Source of the DNA: a virus
Direction: 5' to 3' (one strand)
Virus record (IMG/VR): IMGVR_UViG_3300028883_000119
Location: 1-27,113 of that record
Length of the DNA stretch: 27,113 nt
Shown here: in pieces, positions 1 through 7,523 of the stretch
How positions within the stretch are numbered: position 1 is the stretch's first letter
Layout of the letters: every line of letters begins with the position of its first letter
Translations under genes and position numbers: made by a program
The notes under the pieces: generated by a model
What the model was told of the DNA's origin: nothing
What the model saw: the letters and a program-made list of their open reading frames with translations, nothing else
Databases searched by the model: none

Positions 1-116
1 CCCCCCACACAACACACAGTTTATTTCGCGCCACAATCTTTGGCCGGCCGGATGCCGATCCGCGGGGCGGCCCGGCTGATCGCGCGGCGGCACCCGCGGC
101 GATCGATGCAGCATGA

Positions 117-755
117 ATGGCCAAACGATCCGCCAAGAAACCAGCGGCCAAACGATCCGCCAAGAAACCAGCGGCCAAACGATCCGCCAAGAAACCAGCG
201 GCCAAACGTGCGCCGGCCAAACGGGCCACGGCCAAGCGAAAGCCGGTCGCGAGAAAGCCGCGCAAACAGAAACCGCCGCAGCCGCAGCTGCCAGCCGGAT
301 CGGATCCGCTGATCGAGGATCTGCTATTGCAGCTGGTGCGCGGATGCAGCGCGGACCAGGCGGAGCGGCTGGCGATCAAACGGCTGGACGTGGACCCGCA
401 GGTGGCCGGCCTGCTGGTGACCGAGGCACGGCGACGGCTGACGATCGCCGCGGACTATTCCCGGGACGAGGTGCTGGCCACCGGAATAGAACGGCTGAAC
501 GCAATCTATCAGGCGGGGCTGGACCAGGACGATCTGCGGACCAGCCTGGCGGCGCAGAAGGAGCTGCACAAGCTATTTGCCCTGTATCACCCGCTGATGC
601 CCGGCGCTGCAAGTCCGCCAGGCGAGCAGATCGAGGAGCTGGAGGCGGTTCGCGCACACCTCGAGGCGCTCGACCTGGGAAACGAAGTTACCGCAACCGA
701 GGAGCTGGCGCGCCGTGCCGCAGCTGAAATCATTACCCACCGCGCAACGAAATAA
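117..755 (+). CDS. Putative terminase small subunit with histone-H1-like basic N-terminus
   Basis: This 212-residue protein probably recognises phage DNA and hands it to the large terminase encoded immediately downstream; the role is inferred mainly from position. Residues 1-60 are almost entirely Ala, Lys, Arg and Pro, built from three identical AKRSAKKPA units and degenerate copies, like the lysine-rich tail of histone H1 or chlamydial Hc2. Residues from about 63 to the end are predicted helical and acidic/basic mixed, with a possible helix-turn-helix around residues 65-105 and a helical, possibly oligomerising segment near 115-150. The ATG at 117 is preferred over the ATG at 113 because only this frame gives a sensible protein and continues to the terminase overlap. 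The 3' end overlaps the next gene by 41 bases. It could instead be a separate DNA-binding protein if TerS lies elsewhere. Confidence 0.7.
   Translation: MAKRSAKKPAAKRSAKKPAAKRSAKKPAAKRAPAKRATAKRKPVARKPRKQKPPQPQLPAGSDPLIEDLLLQLVRGCSADQAERLAIKRLDVDPQVAGLLVTEARRRLTIAADYSRDEVLATGIERLNAIYQAGLDQDDLRTSLAAQKELHKLFALYHPLMPGAASPPGEQIEELEAVRAHLEALDLGNEVTATEELARRAAAEIITHRATK
120..200 (+). repeat. 27-bp perfect tandem repeat, three copies, in frame in the terminase small subunit gene
   Basis: Three identical 27-base units occupy 120-146, 147-173 and 174-200, followed by degenerate partial copies to about 235. Each unit encodes nine residues (AKRSAKKPA), so copy number could change by slippage without breaking the reading frame. 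Confidence 0.95.
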
Positions 756-2802
756 GCCGGGCAGCTACCTCCGCCACCGGCAGAAGATGGCAGCCCGCGC
801 GCAAACGCAGTCCGCGCTGGGCCGCGAGCTGGGGCGTATGCCGGCGGTAAAGGATCCACGGCGCAAGCTGGCCGGGATGCGGTCCCTGCGGACATTCTGC
901 GAAAGCTATTTCCCCGAGGTATTCTATCTGCCCTGGTCCGCGGACCACCTGGCGGTGATCGAAACCCTGGAGCGGGTGATTATCGAGGGGGGGCTATTTG
1001 CCCTGGCGATGCCGAGGGCCTCGGGCAAATCGGCGCTACTTAAAGCGGCGGTGATCTGGGCGGTGCTGCGGGGATCCCGCCAATACTGCTGTTTGATTGC
1101 CGCGGAAGCCGGGCACGCGGAGCGCCTGCTGGAGGGAATCAAAGCCGAGCTGGAAACAAACGATCGCCTGGCCGAGGACTGGCCGGAGGCGATCTGGCCG
1201 ATCCGCGAGCTGGAGGGCATCCACAACCGGGCCGCCGGCCAGCGCTTTCTCGGCGCCTCCACCCATATCGGAATCAAAGCGGATGAGCTGGAGTTTCCGA
1301 CAATCCCCGGCAGCCTGGCCAGCGGCGCGGTAATCCACGTTGCCGGAATTCTTGGCAGCGTGCGCGGAATGCAACATTCACGGCCCGATGGGCGGACGGT
1401 GCGGCCCGACCTGGTGCTGGTGGACGATCCGCAGACCGACGAATCCGCCCGCAGCCCCGCGCAGAATGACCGGCGGGAGCAGATCGTGGCCGCGGCGATC
1501 CTCGGCCTGGCCGGGCCAGGTGTGAAGATCTCCGGAATTATGCTGGGAACGGTGATTGCCCGGGACGATATGGTGGACCGCCTGCTGGACCGCAGCAAGC
1601 ACCCAGAATGGCAGGGCACCCGCACGAAGATGATCTACAGTTTCCCCGCGCGGGAGGATCTCTGGGGGCAATATGCAGAGATCCGCGCCGAAGGGCTGCG
1701 ATCCGGCCGCGGCCTGGCCGATGCCACGCGATTCTACCGCCGCAACCAAAAAGCAATGGACGAAGGCGCGGAGGTGGCCTGGCCGCAGCGCTACGACCAG
1801 GACGAAATATCGGCAATTCAGCACGCGCTGAACCTGAAGCTACGGGACGAGCGGGCCTTTTTTTCGGAGTATCAAAACGACCCGCAGGACGATCGGCCGG
1901 AAGCCACGCAGCTATCAGCCGCGGAGATCGCCAGCAAGCAAAACGGCCTGAAGCGCGGCCAGGTGCCGGCCGGGGCCGAGGTGCTAACGCTGTTTGCGGA
2001 CCTTCACGATAACCTGATCTATTGGGCCGCCTGCGCGTGGCGCCGGGACTTTACCGGATGGCTGCTGGATTACGGGACTTACCCCAAGCAGTCCGTCCCG
2101 TATTTCCTGCTGCGCGACGCCAAGCGGACGCTGAAACAAGCAGCCGGCCGCGGCGGCCGGGAATCCGCGATTTGGCAGGGCCTGGAGGCGATCTGCGGCG
2201 AGCTGCTCGAGCGGAACTGGACGCGCGAGGATGGCGGCGCGGCGCGGATCGAGCTGGCAATGGTCGATGGCAACTGGCAAACGGACCTGGTGCGCGAATT
2301 CTGCCACCGGACGAAATGGCGGGGGCAGCTGCTGCCAAGCCACGGCCGCTACTACGGGGCCAGCAGCCGGCCGCTAACCGAGGCAAAGCCGGAACCGGGA
2401 GAAAAGCTGGGGCTGCAATGGCGGCAGCGGATCACCAAGACGCGGCCGCGGACGCGCTACCTGATTTTTGATAGCAACTGGTGGAAATCGTTTTTACAGG
2501 GCCGCCTGGCGGTCCCGTATCCGGATCCCGGGAATTTCTCTTTGCCAGCCGGCCACCACCGCCTGCTGGCCGATCACCTCACCTCGGAATTTTTCGTGTT
2601 GACCGAGGGCCGCGGGCGAACGGTGGAGGAGTGGAAGCTGCGGCCCGGCTGGGATAACCATTGGCTGGACTGCCTGGTGGGCAACTGTGTGGCGGCGAGC
2701 CTCCGCGGATGCCAGCTGCCGGGACTTGGCGAGGTGAAACGGGTAAGCAGCCGCCGGCGGGTGAGCCTGAGCGAACTGCAACGGCAACGGCGAGGGCAAT
2801 GA
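715..2802 (+). CDS. Phage terminase large subunit (ATPase plus nuclease)
   Basis: TerL is the motor that pumps DNA into the prohead and cuts it. The 695-residue protein has a Walker A-like motif at residues 100-107 (PRASGKSA) and a Walker B motif LVLVDDP with its acidic pair at 237-238. The C-terminal half has the spaced acidic residues expected of the RNase H-like nuclease: LFADLHD near 425, AMVDGNW near 518, and HWLDCLVG near 650. The last motif resembles the end of GpA-type terminases. The GTG at 715 is chosen because a GAGGAG sequence lies 10 bases upstream at 699-704; the next in-frame ATG at 787 has no such site. It overlaps the TerS gene by 41 bases and its TGA overlaps the next ATG (ATGA at 2799), so the three are translationally coupled. 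Confidence 0.9.
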   Translation: MPQLKSLPTAQRNKPGSYLRHRQKMAARAQTQSALGRELGRMPAVKDPRRKLAGMRSLRTFCESYFPEVFYLPWSADHLAVIETLERVIIEGGLFALAMPRASGKSALLKAAVIWAVLRGSRQYCCLIAAEAGHAERLLEGIKAELETNDRLAEDWPEAIWPIRELEGIHNRAAGQRFLGASTHIGIKADELEFPTIPGSLASGAVIHVAGILGSVRGMQHSRPDGRTVRPDLVLVDDPQTDESARSPAQNDRREQIVAAAILGLAGPGVKISGIMLGTVIARDDMVDRLLDRSKHPEWQGTRTKMIYSFPAREDLWGQYAEIRAEGLRSGRGLADATRFYRRNQKAMDEGAEVAWPQRYDQDEISAIQHALNLKLRDERAFFSEYQNDPQDDRPEATQLSAAEIASKQNGLKRGQVPAGAEVLTLFADLHDNLIYWAACAWRRDFTGWLLDYGTYPKQSVPYFLLRDAKRTLKQAAGRGGRESAIWQGLEAICGELLERNWTREDGGAARIELAMVDGNWQTDLVREFCHRTKWRGQLLPSHGRYYGASSRPLTEAKPEPGEKLGLQWRQRITKTRPRTRYLIFDSNWWKSFLQGRLAVPYPDPGNFSLPAGHHRLLADHLTSEFFVLTEGRGRTVEEWKLRPGWDNHWLDCLVGNCVAASLRGCQLPGLGEVKRVSSRRRVSLSELQRQRRGQ

Positions 2803-2996
2803 TCGAAACAATGGCAACGGACCGCGATCAGCAGCAAGAGGAAAACGGGCTGCGCTGCCGCAGCTGCGGCTGCCGCCACCTGCCTGTCCTCGAGACGCGC
2901 AAACGGCCAGGCGGGCGGATCGTGCGCCGCCGGATCTGCCGCCACTGTGGCCGGCGGATGCTGACGTATGAGCGGGAAGCGGGGACGCCGGAATGA
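2799..2996 (+). CDS. Small zinc-ribbon protein, NrdR-like N-terminal motif
   Basis: This 65-residue protein contains two paired cysteine knuckles, CRSCGC near residue 20 and CRHCGRR near residue 48, with an arginine-rich linker ending in RRRICRHCGRRMLTYE. The arrangement closely follows the zinc ribbon at the N-terminus of the NrdR repressor, whose consensus has CxxC, then a basic stretch, then CxxCGxRFTTYE. The ATP-cone domain of NrdR is absent, so it is not NrdR itself. Ogr/Delta-like phage activators are another possible relative. The start is the ATG that overlaps the terminase stop codon, and its own stop overlaps the next ATG at 2993. It sits exactly between the terminase and the glycan-modification cassette. 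DNA or RNA binding is likely but the target is unknown. Confidence 0.75.
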   Translation: MIETMATDRDQQQEENGLRCRSCGCRHLPVLETRKRPGGRIVRRRICRHCGRRMLTYEREAGTPE

Positions 2997-3775
2997 ACAA
3001 GTACACCCATTCGGTACTGATAACCCACCGCAATCGCCACCAGCAGCTGCGGCTGTGTATATGGTCCCTAGTGGAGGCGGCAAAGGCCTCCGGACATTGG
3101 AACTGGGAGCTGGTGATTGTGGACAACGGATCGGACTATGGCCTGAAACAGCTGGCGTGGATGCCGCAGCGTATGCGCGTGATCGAGGATCTCCGGCCGA
3201 TGCCGATCTTCAACAAGCCGGCGCTTTGGAACGTGGCGATCGAGGCGGCCCGGGGCGAGGTGCTGACCTTTCTTGACGCGGACGCGATTCTTGGGCCGCG
3301 GTTTCTCGAGGGAGCGGAGCTGCTGCGGGATCCGGACCTGGTGCGGCTGTGCTATCGGGTGATGTACCTCGAGCAGGACTGGCTGGAGCGGCTGGGGCCG
3401 GAGCGTGGCCGGCTGGAGCTGGTCCGCGATCTATTTGCCCGATACTACAGCGGGGACTTCCGCCGGGCCTATGAGGCCTATGGCGGACACAACAACAACG
3501 AGTGGGCCGCCGGCGGCGCGGTATGGGGCAATTCTCAATTCTCGATCACGCGGGAGAACCTCCGCGACTGCCGGCCCGATGAGCGGTTTGCTGGGCGTGG
3601 GTTTGAGGATCTGGACTTCCTGCGGCAGATCGAGCGGTCCTGGGGCGACCGCTACCGCGGCCGCCTGGTAGAGGATGCGGATCGCAATATGTTCCACCTC
3701 GAGCATGAGCGGACCGCGGACTGGCACCAGCCGGAGCTGGTGGCGCGAAACCTGCAGCTATACCGGGAGGGCTGA
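2993..3775 (+). CDS. GT-A fold (family 2-like) glycosyltransferase
   Basis: The 260-residue protein has the layout of a nucleotide-sugar-dependent glycosyltransferase. The N-terminal strand-turn motif ITHRNR is at residues 10-15, a VDNGSD motif is at 43-48, and the metal-binding DxD motif (LDADA) is at 94-98. A GRGFEDLDF motif near residue 200 resembles the GxGxEDxDF acceptor/catalytic motif of galactosyltransferase-type GT-A enzymes, and an HLEHERT segment follows near the C-terminus. No transmembrane segment is seen, so the enzyme should be cytoplasmic and act on a lipid-linked, protein or nucleotide acceptor. Its ATG overlaps the preceding TGA. It is the first of six cassette genes. The sugar and the acceptor cannot be told from sequence. 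Confidence 0.87.
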   Translation: MNKYTHSVLITHRNRHQQLRLCIWSLVEAAKASGHWNWELVIVDNGSDYGLKQLAWMPQRMRVIEDLRPMPIFNKPALWNVAIEAARGEVLTFLDADAILGPRFLEGAELLRDPDLVRLCYRVMYLEQDWLERLGPERGRLELVRDLFARYYSGDFRRAYEAYGGHNNNEWAAGGAVWGNSQFSITRENLRDCRPDERFAGRGFEDLDFLRQIERSWGDRYRGRLVEDADRNMFHLEHERTADWHQPELVARNLQLYREG

Positions 3776-3778
3776 TCG

Positions 3779-4318
3779 GTGCGAGTGTTTGTGACGGGGA
3801 CGGGCCGCTGCGGATCGGTGACCTGTGCGAAGGCCTGCGGGCATATCAGCAACTACACGGCCGCGCATGAAACCCATTGGGGACGCTGCCAGGTGCCGGA
3901 GGTGGTCCACCCCGATCGACATATTGAGGTGGCCCCGCAGCTGGTGCTGTGGATCCCCTGGCTGCGCAAACTGTATCCGGATTCTCACTGGGTGCACCTA
4001 ATCCGCGGCGATCAGCTGGGCTGTTGCGAAAGCCTGGCCACCCGCTGCCGGGCATCGATGGAATGCTTCTCAATCCAGTGGTTCGGCCTCCGCGGCGATC
4101 CGGACGCGGCGGCCAGCTGCTTTTATGATGCGATCAACGATTTATGCGCGGCCCTGATGCCGACAGACCGGACGGAGATCCTGCTGGAGGATCCCGAGCC
4201 TGGCTGGCGGCAATTCTGGCAGGCGATCGGCGCCGAGGGGAACCTGGAGGCGGCCCTGGCCACCTGGCGGACAAAACACAACGCGCGCAGCCCCGGGGAA
4301 CGGTGCGATGCTCGGTAG
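3779..4318 (+). CDS. Sulfotransferase-like protein (short)
   Basis: The 179-residue protein starts at GTG 3779, six bases after a GGGAGGG ribosome binding site at 3766-3772. Residues 3-13 (VFVTGTGRCGS) match the 5'-phosphosulfate-binding loop of PAPS-dependent sulfotransferases, and HWVHLIRGDQLGCCESL at about 70-86 matches the 3'-phosphate-binding motif with Arg76 and Ser85. The protein is shorter than typical sulfotransferases (about 250 residues or more), mainly after the second motif, so activity is less certain than for the second sulfotransferase downstream. It is predicted to transfer sulfate from PAPS to a hydroxyl on a glycan or small molecule. Its 3' end overlaps the next gene by 11 bases, indicating coupled translation. 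Confidence 0.75.
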   Translation: MRVFVTGTGRCGSVTCAKACGHISNYTAAHETHWGRCQVPEVVHPDRHIEVAPQLVLWIPWLRKLYPDSHWVHLIRGDQLGCCESLATRCRASMECFSIQWFGLRGDPDAAASCFYDAINDLCAALMPTDRTEILLEDPEPGWRQFWQAIGAEGNLEAALATWRTKHNARSPGERCDAR

Positions 4319-5132
4319 GTACATTGCACGGCCGCTGCTTTCGGTCCTGATGCCCGCACTGAGCAGCCGGCGGCACCTTTGGCAAAGGCTGATCGGTGAG
4401 CTGCGGCGGCAGGCGGCGGCGATTCCCTGGCGGGTGGAGATCCTGACCGAGGAAGATGACGGCCAGCGACCGAGCGGAGCGAAACGCAACGCGCTGCTTT
4501 CCCGCGCGCGGGGCCACTATGTGGTCCAGGTTGATGATGACGACTGGGTTTCGGACGAATATCTGGCCGCACTGTGCGAGGTGATCTATTGCAGCCGGCC
4601 GGACGTGGTGGGGCTGCGGGCCTGGCGAACCGGCGGCAACGCGGACCGAATCCACGAATTCGCGCTAAATCACGGCGACAAACAGCAGCTGGGATGGATC
4701 GCCAACCCCGCGGGGATCCAGGTTCGGCTGATGGCCTTTCAGGCGAACCACCTTTGCGCGTGGCGCCGCGAGCTGGCCACCGCCTGCCGGTTTCCGGACC
4801 ACCTCGGATATAACGACGATTTGTTTTGGTATCAGCCGCTGATCGCCTCGGGCCTGGCCAAACGCGGTGAGGTGATCGAGCGGGTGCTGTACTATTACCG
4901 CTACGATCCCCAGGGATCGGCCAACCAGTCCGCGGAATCGAGGGCGAGGACGCGCCGCTGGGCCGCCGGCGGGGTGGAACACTTCTGGCACGCGGGGCGG
5001 ATCTGCCGCGCGGAGGTGGGCCGCGACGATAACCGGGACGCGGATCCGATCGTGGTGATCGATCCGGAAGGCCGGCGGCACCTGGTCCGCCGCGATGAGT
5101 GCCGGCAGATCTGCACGGTAAACATGAGGTGA
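4308..5132 (+). CDS. GT2-like glycosyltransferase
   Basis: This 274-residue protein begins with a short strand LSVLMPAL typical of family 2 glycosyltransferases and carries an acidic metal-binding cluster VQVDDDDWVSDEYL with DDDD at residues 76-79. A segment resembling the acceptor-binding region, HLGYNDDLFWYQPL near residue 165, contains a possible catalytic Asp pair. The basic SGAKRNALL segment at 56-64 matches the nucleotide-contacting helix that precedes the DxD in this family. No membrane segment is seen. The ATG at 4308 lies inside the 3' end of the sulfotransferase gene. It is the second of three glycosyltransferase-like genes in the cassette, and all three differ in sequence, suggesting stepwise assembly of one glycan rather than simple duplication. 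Confidence 0.83.
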   Translation: MLGRYIARPLLSVLMPALSSRRHLWQRLIGELRRQAAAIPWRVEILTEEDDGQRPSGAKRNALLSRARGHYVVQVDDDDWVSDEYLAALCEVIYCSRPDVVGLRAWRTGGNADRIHEFALNHGDKQQLGWIANPAGIQVRLMAFQANHLCAWRRELATACRFPDHLGYNDDLFWYQPLIASGLAKRGEVIERVLYYYRYDPQGSANQSAESRARTRRWAAGGVEHFWHAGRICRAEVGRDDNRDADPIVVIDPEGRRHLVRRDECRQICTVNMR

Positions 5133-5136
5133 TTTT

Positions 5137-5895
5137 GTGGACGAGTCCCCGATCCTGATTGCAGGCCCGCCGCGGTCTGGGAATACCTGGATGCAGCACG
5201 CGCTGGATCTCCACCCGCTGCTGGCGATTCGGGGGCACTTTCCGCGACTTACGGGCGACGATCTGCAGAACTGGCTGGAAAAGCTGCTGGCGGCCGGAGA
5301 GCTGGCCGCCCGCTGGAATGAAAGCCTGGCCTACCAGGTGCCGCATTTTGCCGGGGCCAGCGAGCAGACCACGCTGGAGGCCTTCCGCGGGATGCTGCGG
5401 CAGCTGTGGATCGGTGACCTCGGCCGGCGGCCGGCCAGGTGGGGCGCCTCGATCAAGTGGGAGCCGCCCGCAATGTGGAAACGGCTATGGCCGGCGGCAC
5501 GGTTTGTGATCTGCCTGCGCGATCCGTTTAAGGCGTTAGAGTCCGCTACCAACAATTTCACCTCCCCTGTAGGCCCGCGGGCATTTCTGGAGCGGTGGGT
5601 GGCGGCGGCGAAGTTTGGCCTGGCCGGGGAGCGGGCAACCTGCTGGCTGACGGACCAGGTGGCCGGCTGGACGCGGCAGGAACGGCGGGAGGCGATGGCG
5701 ATCCTGCTGGAGTGGCTGGAACTGCCCGAGGATGCCGCGGTGCTGAAGTTTGCCGCGGACTATCCGCGAATTCACGGCCTTAAACCGCGGGCGGAGTATC
5801 AATTCACGGTCACCGCGCAGCAGCGGGCGAACTACCTCGAGCGTGTGCCGGAGCTGCGGGCGACTATGGCGCGGCTGATGTATGCGGTGGACTGA
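5137..5895 (+). CDS. PAPS-dependent sulfotransferase
   Basis: The 252-residue protein has both cofactor motifs in good form. The 5'-phosphosulfate loop is at residues 8-18 (IAGPPRSGNTW), and the 3'-phosphate site is FVICLRDPFKALESA at about 123-137 with Arg128 and Ser136. Length is normal for bacterial and cytosolic sulfotransferases, and there is no signal peptide or anchor. It would sulfate a hydroxyl or amine on a sugar, protein or small molecule in the cytoplasm using host PAPS. The start is GTG 5137 with a GAGGTGA site just upstream. The gene follows the GT2-like gene with a four-base gap and precedes the radical SAM gene, whose ribosome binding site is a strong GAGGAGG. Confidence 0.87.
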   Translation: MDESPILIAGPPRSGNTWMQHALDLHPLLAIRGHFPRLTGDDLQNWLEKLLAAGELAARWNESLAYQVPHFAGASEQTTLEAFRGMLRQLWIGDLGRRPARWGASIKWEPPAMWKRLWPAARFVICLRDPFKALESATNNFTSPVGPRAFLERWVAAAKFGLAGERATCWLTDQVAGWTRQERREAMAILLEWLELPEDAAVLKFAADYPRIHGLKPRAEYQFTVTAQQRANYLERVPELRATMARLMYAVD

Positions 5896-5913
5896 GCAGA
5901 GGAGGACCTGGGG

Positions 5914-6762
5914 ATGATTGATACCGCGCAACAATGGTGCCAGCAAATCGACGTGACCAACCTTTGCCCCCGCCGCTGCAGCAACTGCACGCGAATGCTT
6001 ACCCACGCCAGAAACGGCTGGGCAATGGATCCGGACACCTTCCGCCAGGCGGTGGCGGCCCTGGCGGACTTCCCCGAGCAATCCCCGCCGGATCTTTACA
6101 ATCGGCATAAGGTGATCGGGCTGATCGGCGGAGAGCCGCTGCTGCATCCGCAATTCCCCAATCTGTGCCGGATCTTTGCCGAGCTGGTCCCCGATCGTGC
6201 GCGGCGCGGCCTGTGGACCTCTGCCGATCTGGATGGCCACCCCTACCAGCAGCTGATCGGGGAAACCTTCGGATATCTGAACCACAACCCGCACCAGCAG
6301 CAGGTGGTCCACCAGCCGATCCTGGTGGCGGTCCGCGAGCTGGTGGAGGATCCGGCCGATATGTGGCGGCTGATCGAGGACTGCTGGCTGCAGAAGATGT
6401 GGAGCGGGGCGATCACGCCAAAGGGCTACTTCTACTGCGAGGTGGCGGCTGCTTTCGATGCGATCTTTGACGGCCCCGGCGGCCTGCCGATCGAGCCGGG
6501 CTGCTGGGCGCGCCCGCTGGACGATCACCGCGAGCTGATCGAGCGCTGGTGTATACGGTGCGGCGCCTGTGTGCCGCTGGAAGGCCGGGACGACTGGCAG
6601 CAACGGGACGATATCTCACCGGGCAACCTCGAGGAGCTGAAGCGGCTGCGATCGCCGCGGGTCCGCCGCGGGGAGGTTGTCCTGTTCGACGCGGCCGGCT
6701 GGTGCGCCGAGGCCAACCGGCCTGGCTGGAATCCGCAGCGGTATCTAAGGGGCGAGCGATGA
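5914..6762 (+). CDS. Radical SAM protein with C-terminal cysteine cluster
   Basis: Residues 18-25 (CPRRCSNC) form the canonical CxxxCxxC motif that holds the SAM-binding 4Fe-4S cluster, and residues 72-75 are the GGEP motif that contacts the SAM amino group. The C-terminal third has further cysteines, including FYCEV near residue 173 and WCIRCGACVPL near 210, which could bind an auxiliary cluster as in SPASM or Twitch domains. At 282 residues it is compact for this group. The reaction cannot be assigned: sugar epimerisation or dehydration, peptide modification and nucleotide modification are all known for relatives. Placement between a sulfotransferase and a glycosyltransferase favours a sugar or a glycosylated acceptor. 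The start has a GAGGAGG site at about 5898-5905, and the TGA overlaps the next ATG. Confidence 0.87.
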   Translation: MIDTAQQWCQQIDVTNLCPRRCSNCTRMLTHARNGWAMDPDTFRQAVAALADFPEQSPPDLYNRHKVIGLIGGEPLLHPQFPNLCRIFAELVPDRARRGLWTSADLDGHPYQQLIGETFGYLNHNPHQQQVVHQPILVAVRELVEDPADMWRLIEDCWLQKMWSGAITPKGYFYCEVAAAFDAIFDGPGGLPIEPGCWARPLDDHRELIERWCIRCGACVPLEGRDDWQQRDDISPGNLEELKRLRSPRVRRGEVVLFDAAGWCAEANRPGWNPQRYLRGER

Positions 6763-7523
6763 GCGGAATAGATCTGGCGGTCGTGGTGTGTGTGGAGTTT
6801 GACGATCTCCTGGCGCTGAGCCTGCCGCGGCTGCTGCGGCATTGTGGCCATGTGCGGATCGTGACCAGCCCCGCCGACAAACCGACGCAGGAGCTGATCC
6901 GCGGATACGGGCTGGCCGGCTATCCTGTTTCCTGTTTGCAGACCGGGGCCTTTTATGAGCGGGGCGCGGCATTCAACAAAGGGGCGGCGATCCTCCGCTG
7001 CTTGGAATCCGTGGAGCTGCACGGGTGGATTGCCCTGGCCGATGCCGATACCCTGTGGCCGGCGGAGATCTGCTGGGAGTTTCTCGAGATCGGCAACCTT
7101 TACACGCCACCGCGGCGGATCGTGCACCCCGCCGAGGACTTCAACGAGGCCACCGACTGGGCCGCCTGGCCGCGCTGCGAAGATCGAGAGTTTGCCGGCT
7201 ATACCCAGATTTTCCACGCGGGCGATCCTCGGTTTCGCCAGGCGGCGAAGCTGTACCCCGACAACTGGCGACACGCGGGCGGCGCCGATTCTTTGTTTCA
7301 GGATCGCTGGCCTGTAGCCCGCAAGCTCCGGCCACCCTTCGAGGTGTTACACTTGGGGACACCCTGGGCAAACTGGCACGGACGCTGGGAGGCCCGCCTG
7401 GACGGCCGGGAGATCCCCGAGGCGGCCGCGCGCTGCTGGGCGCAGCAGGAAATGAGGCGGGCCAGGCGGTCTTACGGTTTCGCGCTGGAGCTGCTCGAGG
7501 ATACCGATCCGCCAGCGAACTGA
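6759..7523 (+). CDS. GT-A fold glycosyltransferase-like protein
   Basis: This 254-residue protein begins at the ATG overlapping the radical SAM stop codon. An N-terminal strand (AVVVCVEF) is followed by FNKGAA at residues 72-77, a typical segment preceding the metal site in GT-A enzymes, and by LADADTLW with the DxD at 95-97. A C-terminal HLGTPWANWHGRW segment with two histidines and tryptophans is similar to the metal-coordinating tail of such enzymes. No membrane segment is visible. It is the last gene of the cassette and is followed by a 322-base non-coding gap. The donor sugar and acceptor are unknown. It is distinct in sequence from the two upstream glycosyltransferase-like proteins. Confidence 0.75.
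   Translation: MSGIDLAVVVCVEFDDLLALSLPRLLRHCGHVRIVTSPADKPTQELIRGYGLAGYPVSCLQTGAFYERGAAFNKGAAILRCLESVELHGWIALADADTLWPAEICWEFLEIGNLYTPPRRIVHPAEDFNEATDWAAWPRCEDREFAGYTQIFHAGDPRFRQAAKLYPDNWRHAGGADSLFQDRWPVARKLRPPFEVLHLGTPWANWHGRWEARLDGREIPEAAARCWAQQEMRRARRSYGFALELLEDTDPPAN

Noticed and set aside
120-200. Short direct repeats as a possible CRISPR array
   Set aside because: The units are contiguous with no spacers and are in frame in a coding gene.
4123-5346. 407-codon minus-strand open frame
   Set aside because: It covers glycosyltransferase and sulfotransferase genes in antisense with Arg/Pro/Ser-rich low-complexity translation and no motif.
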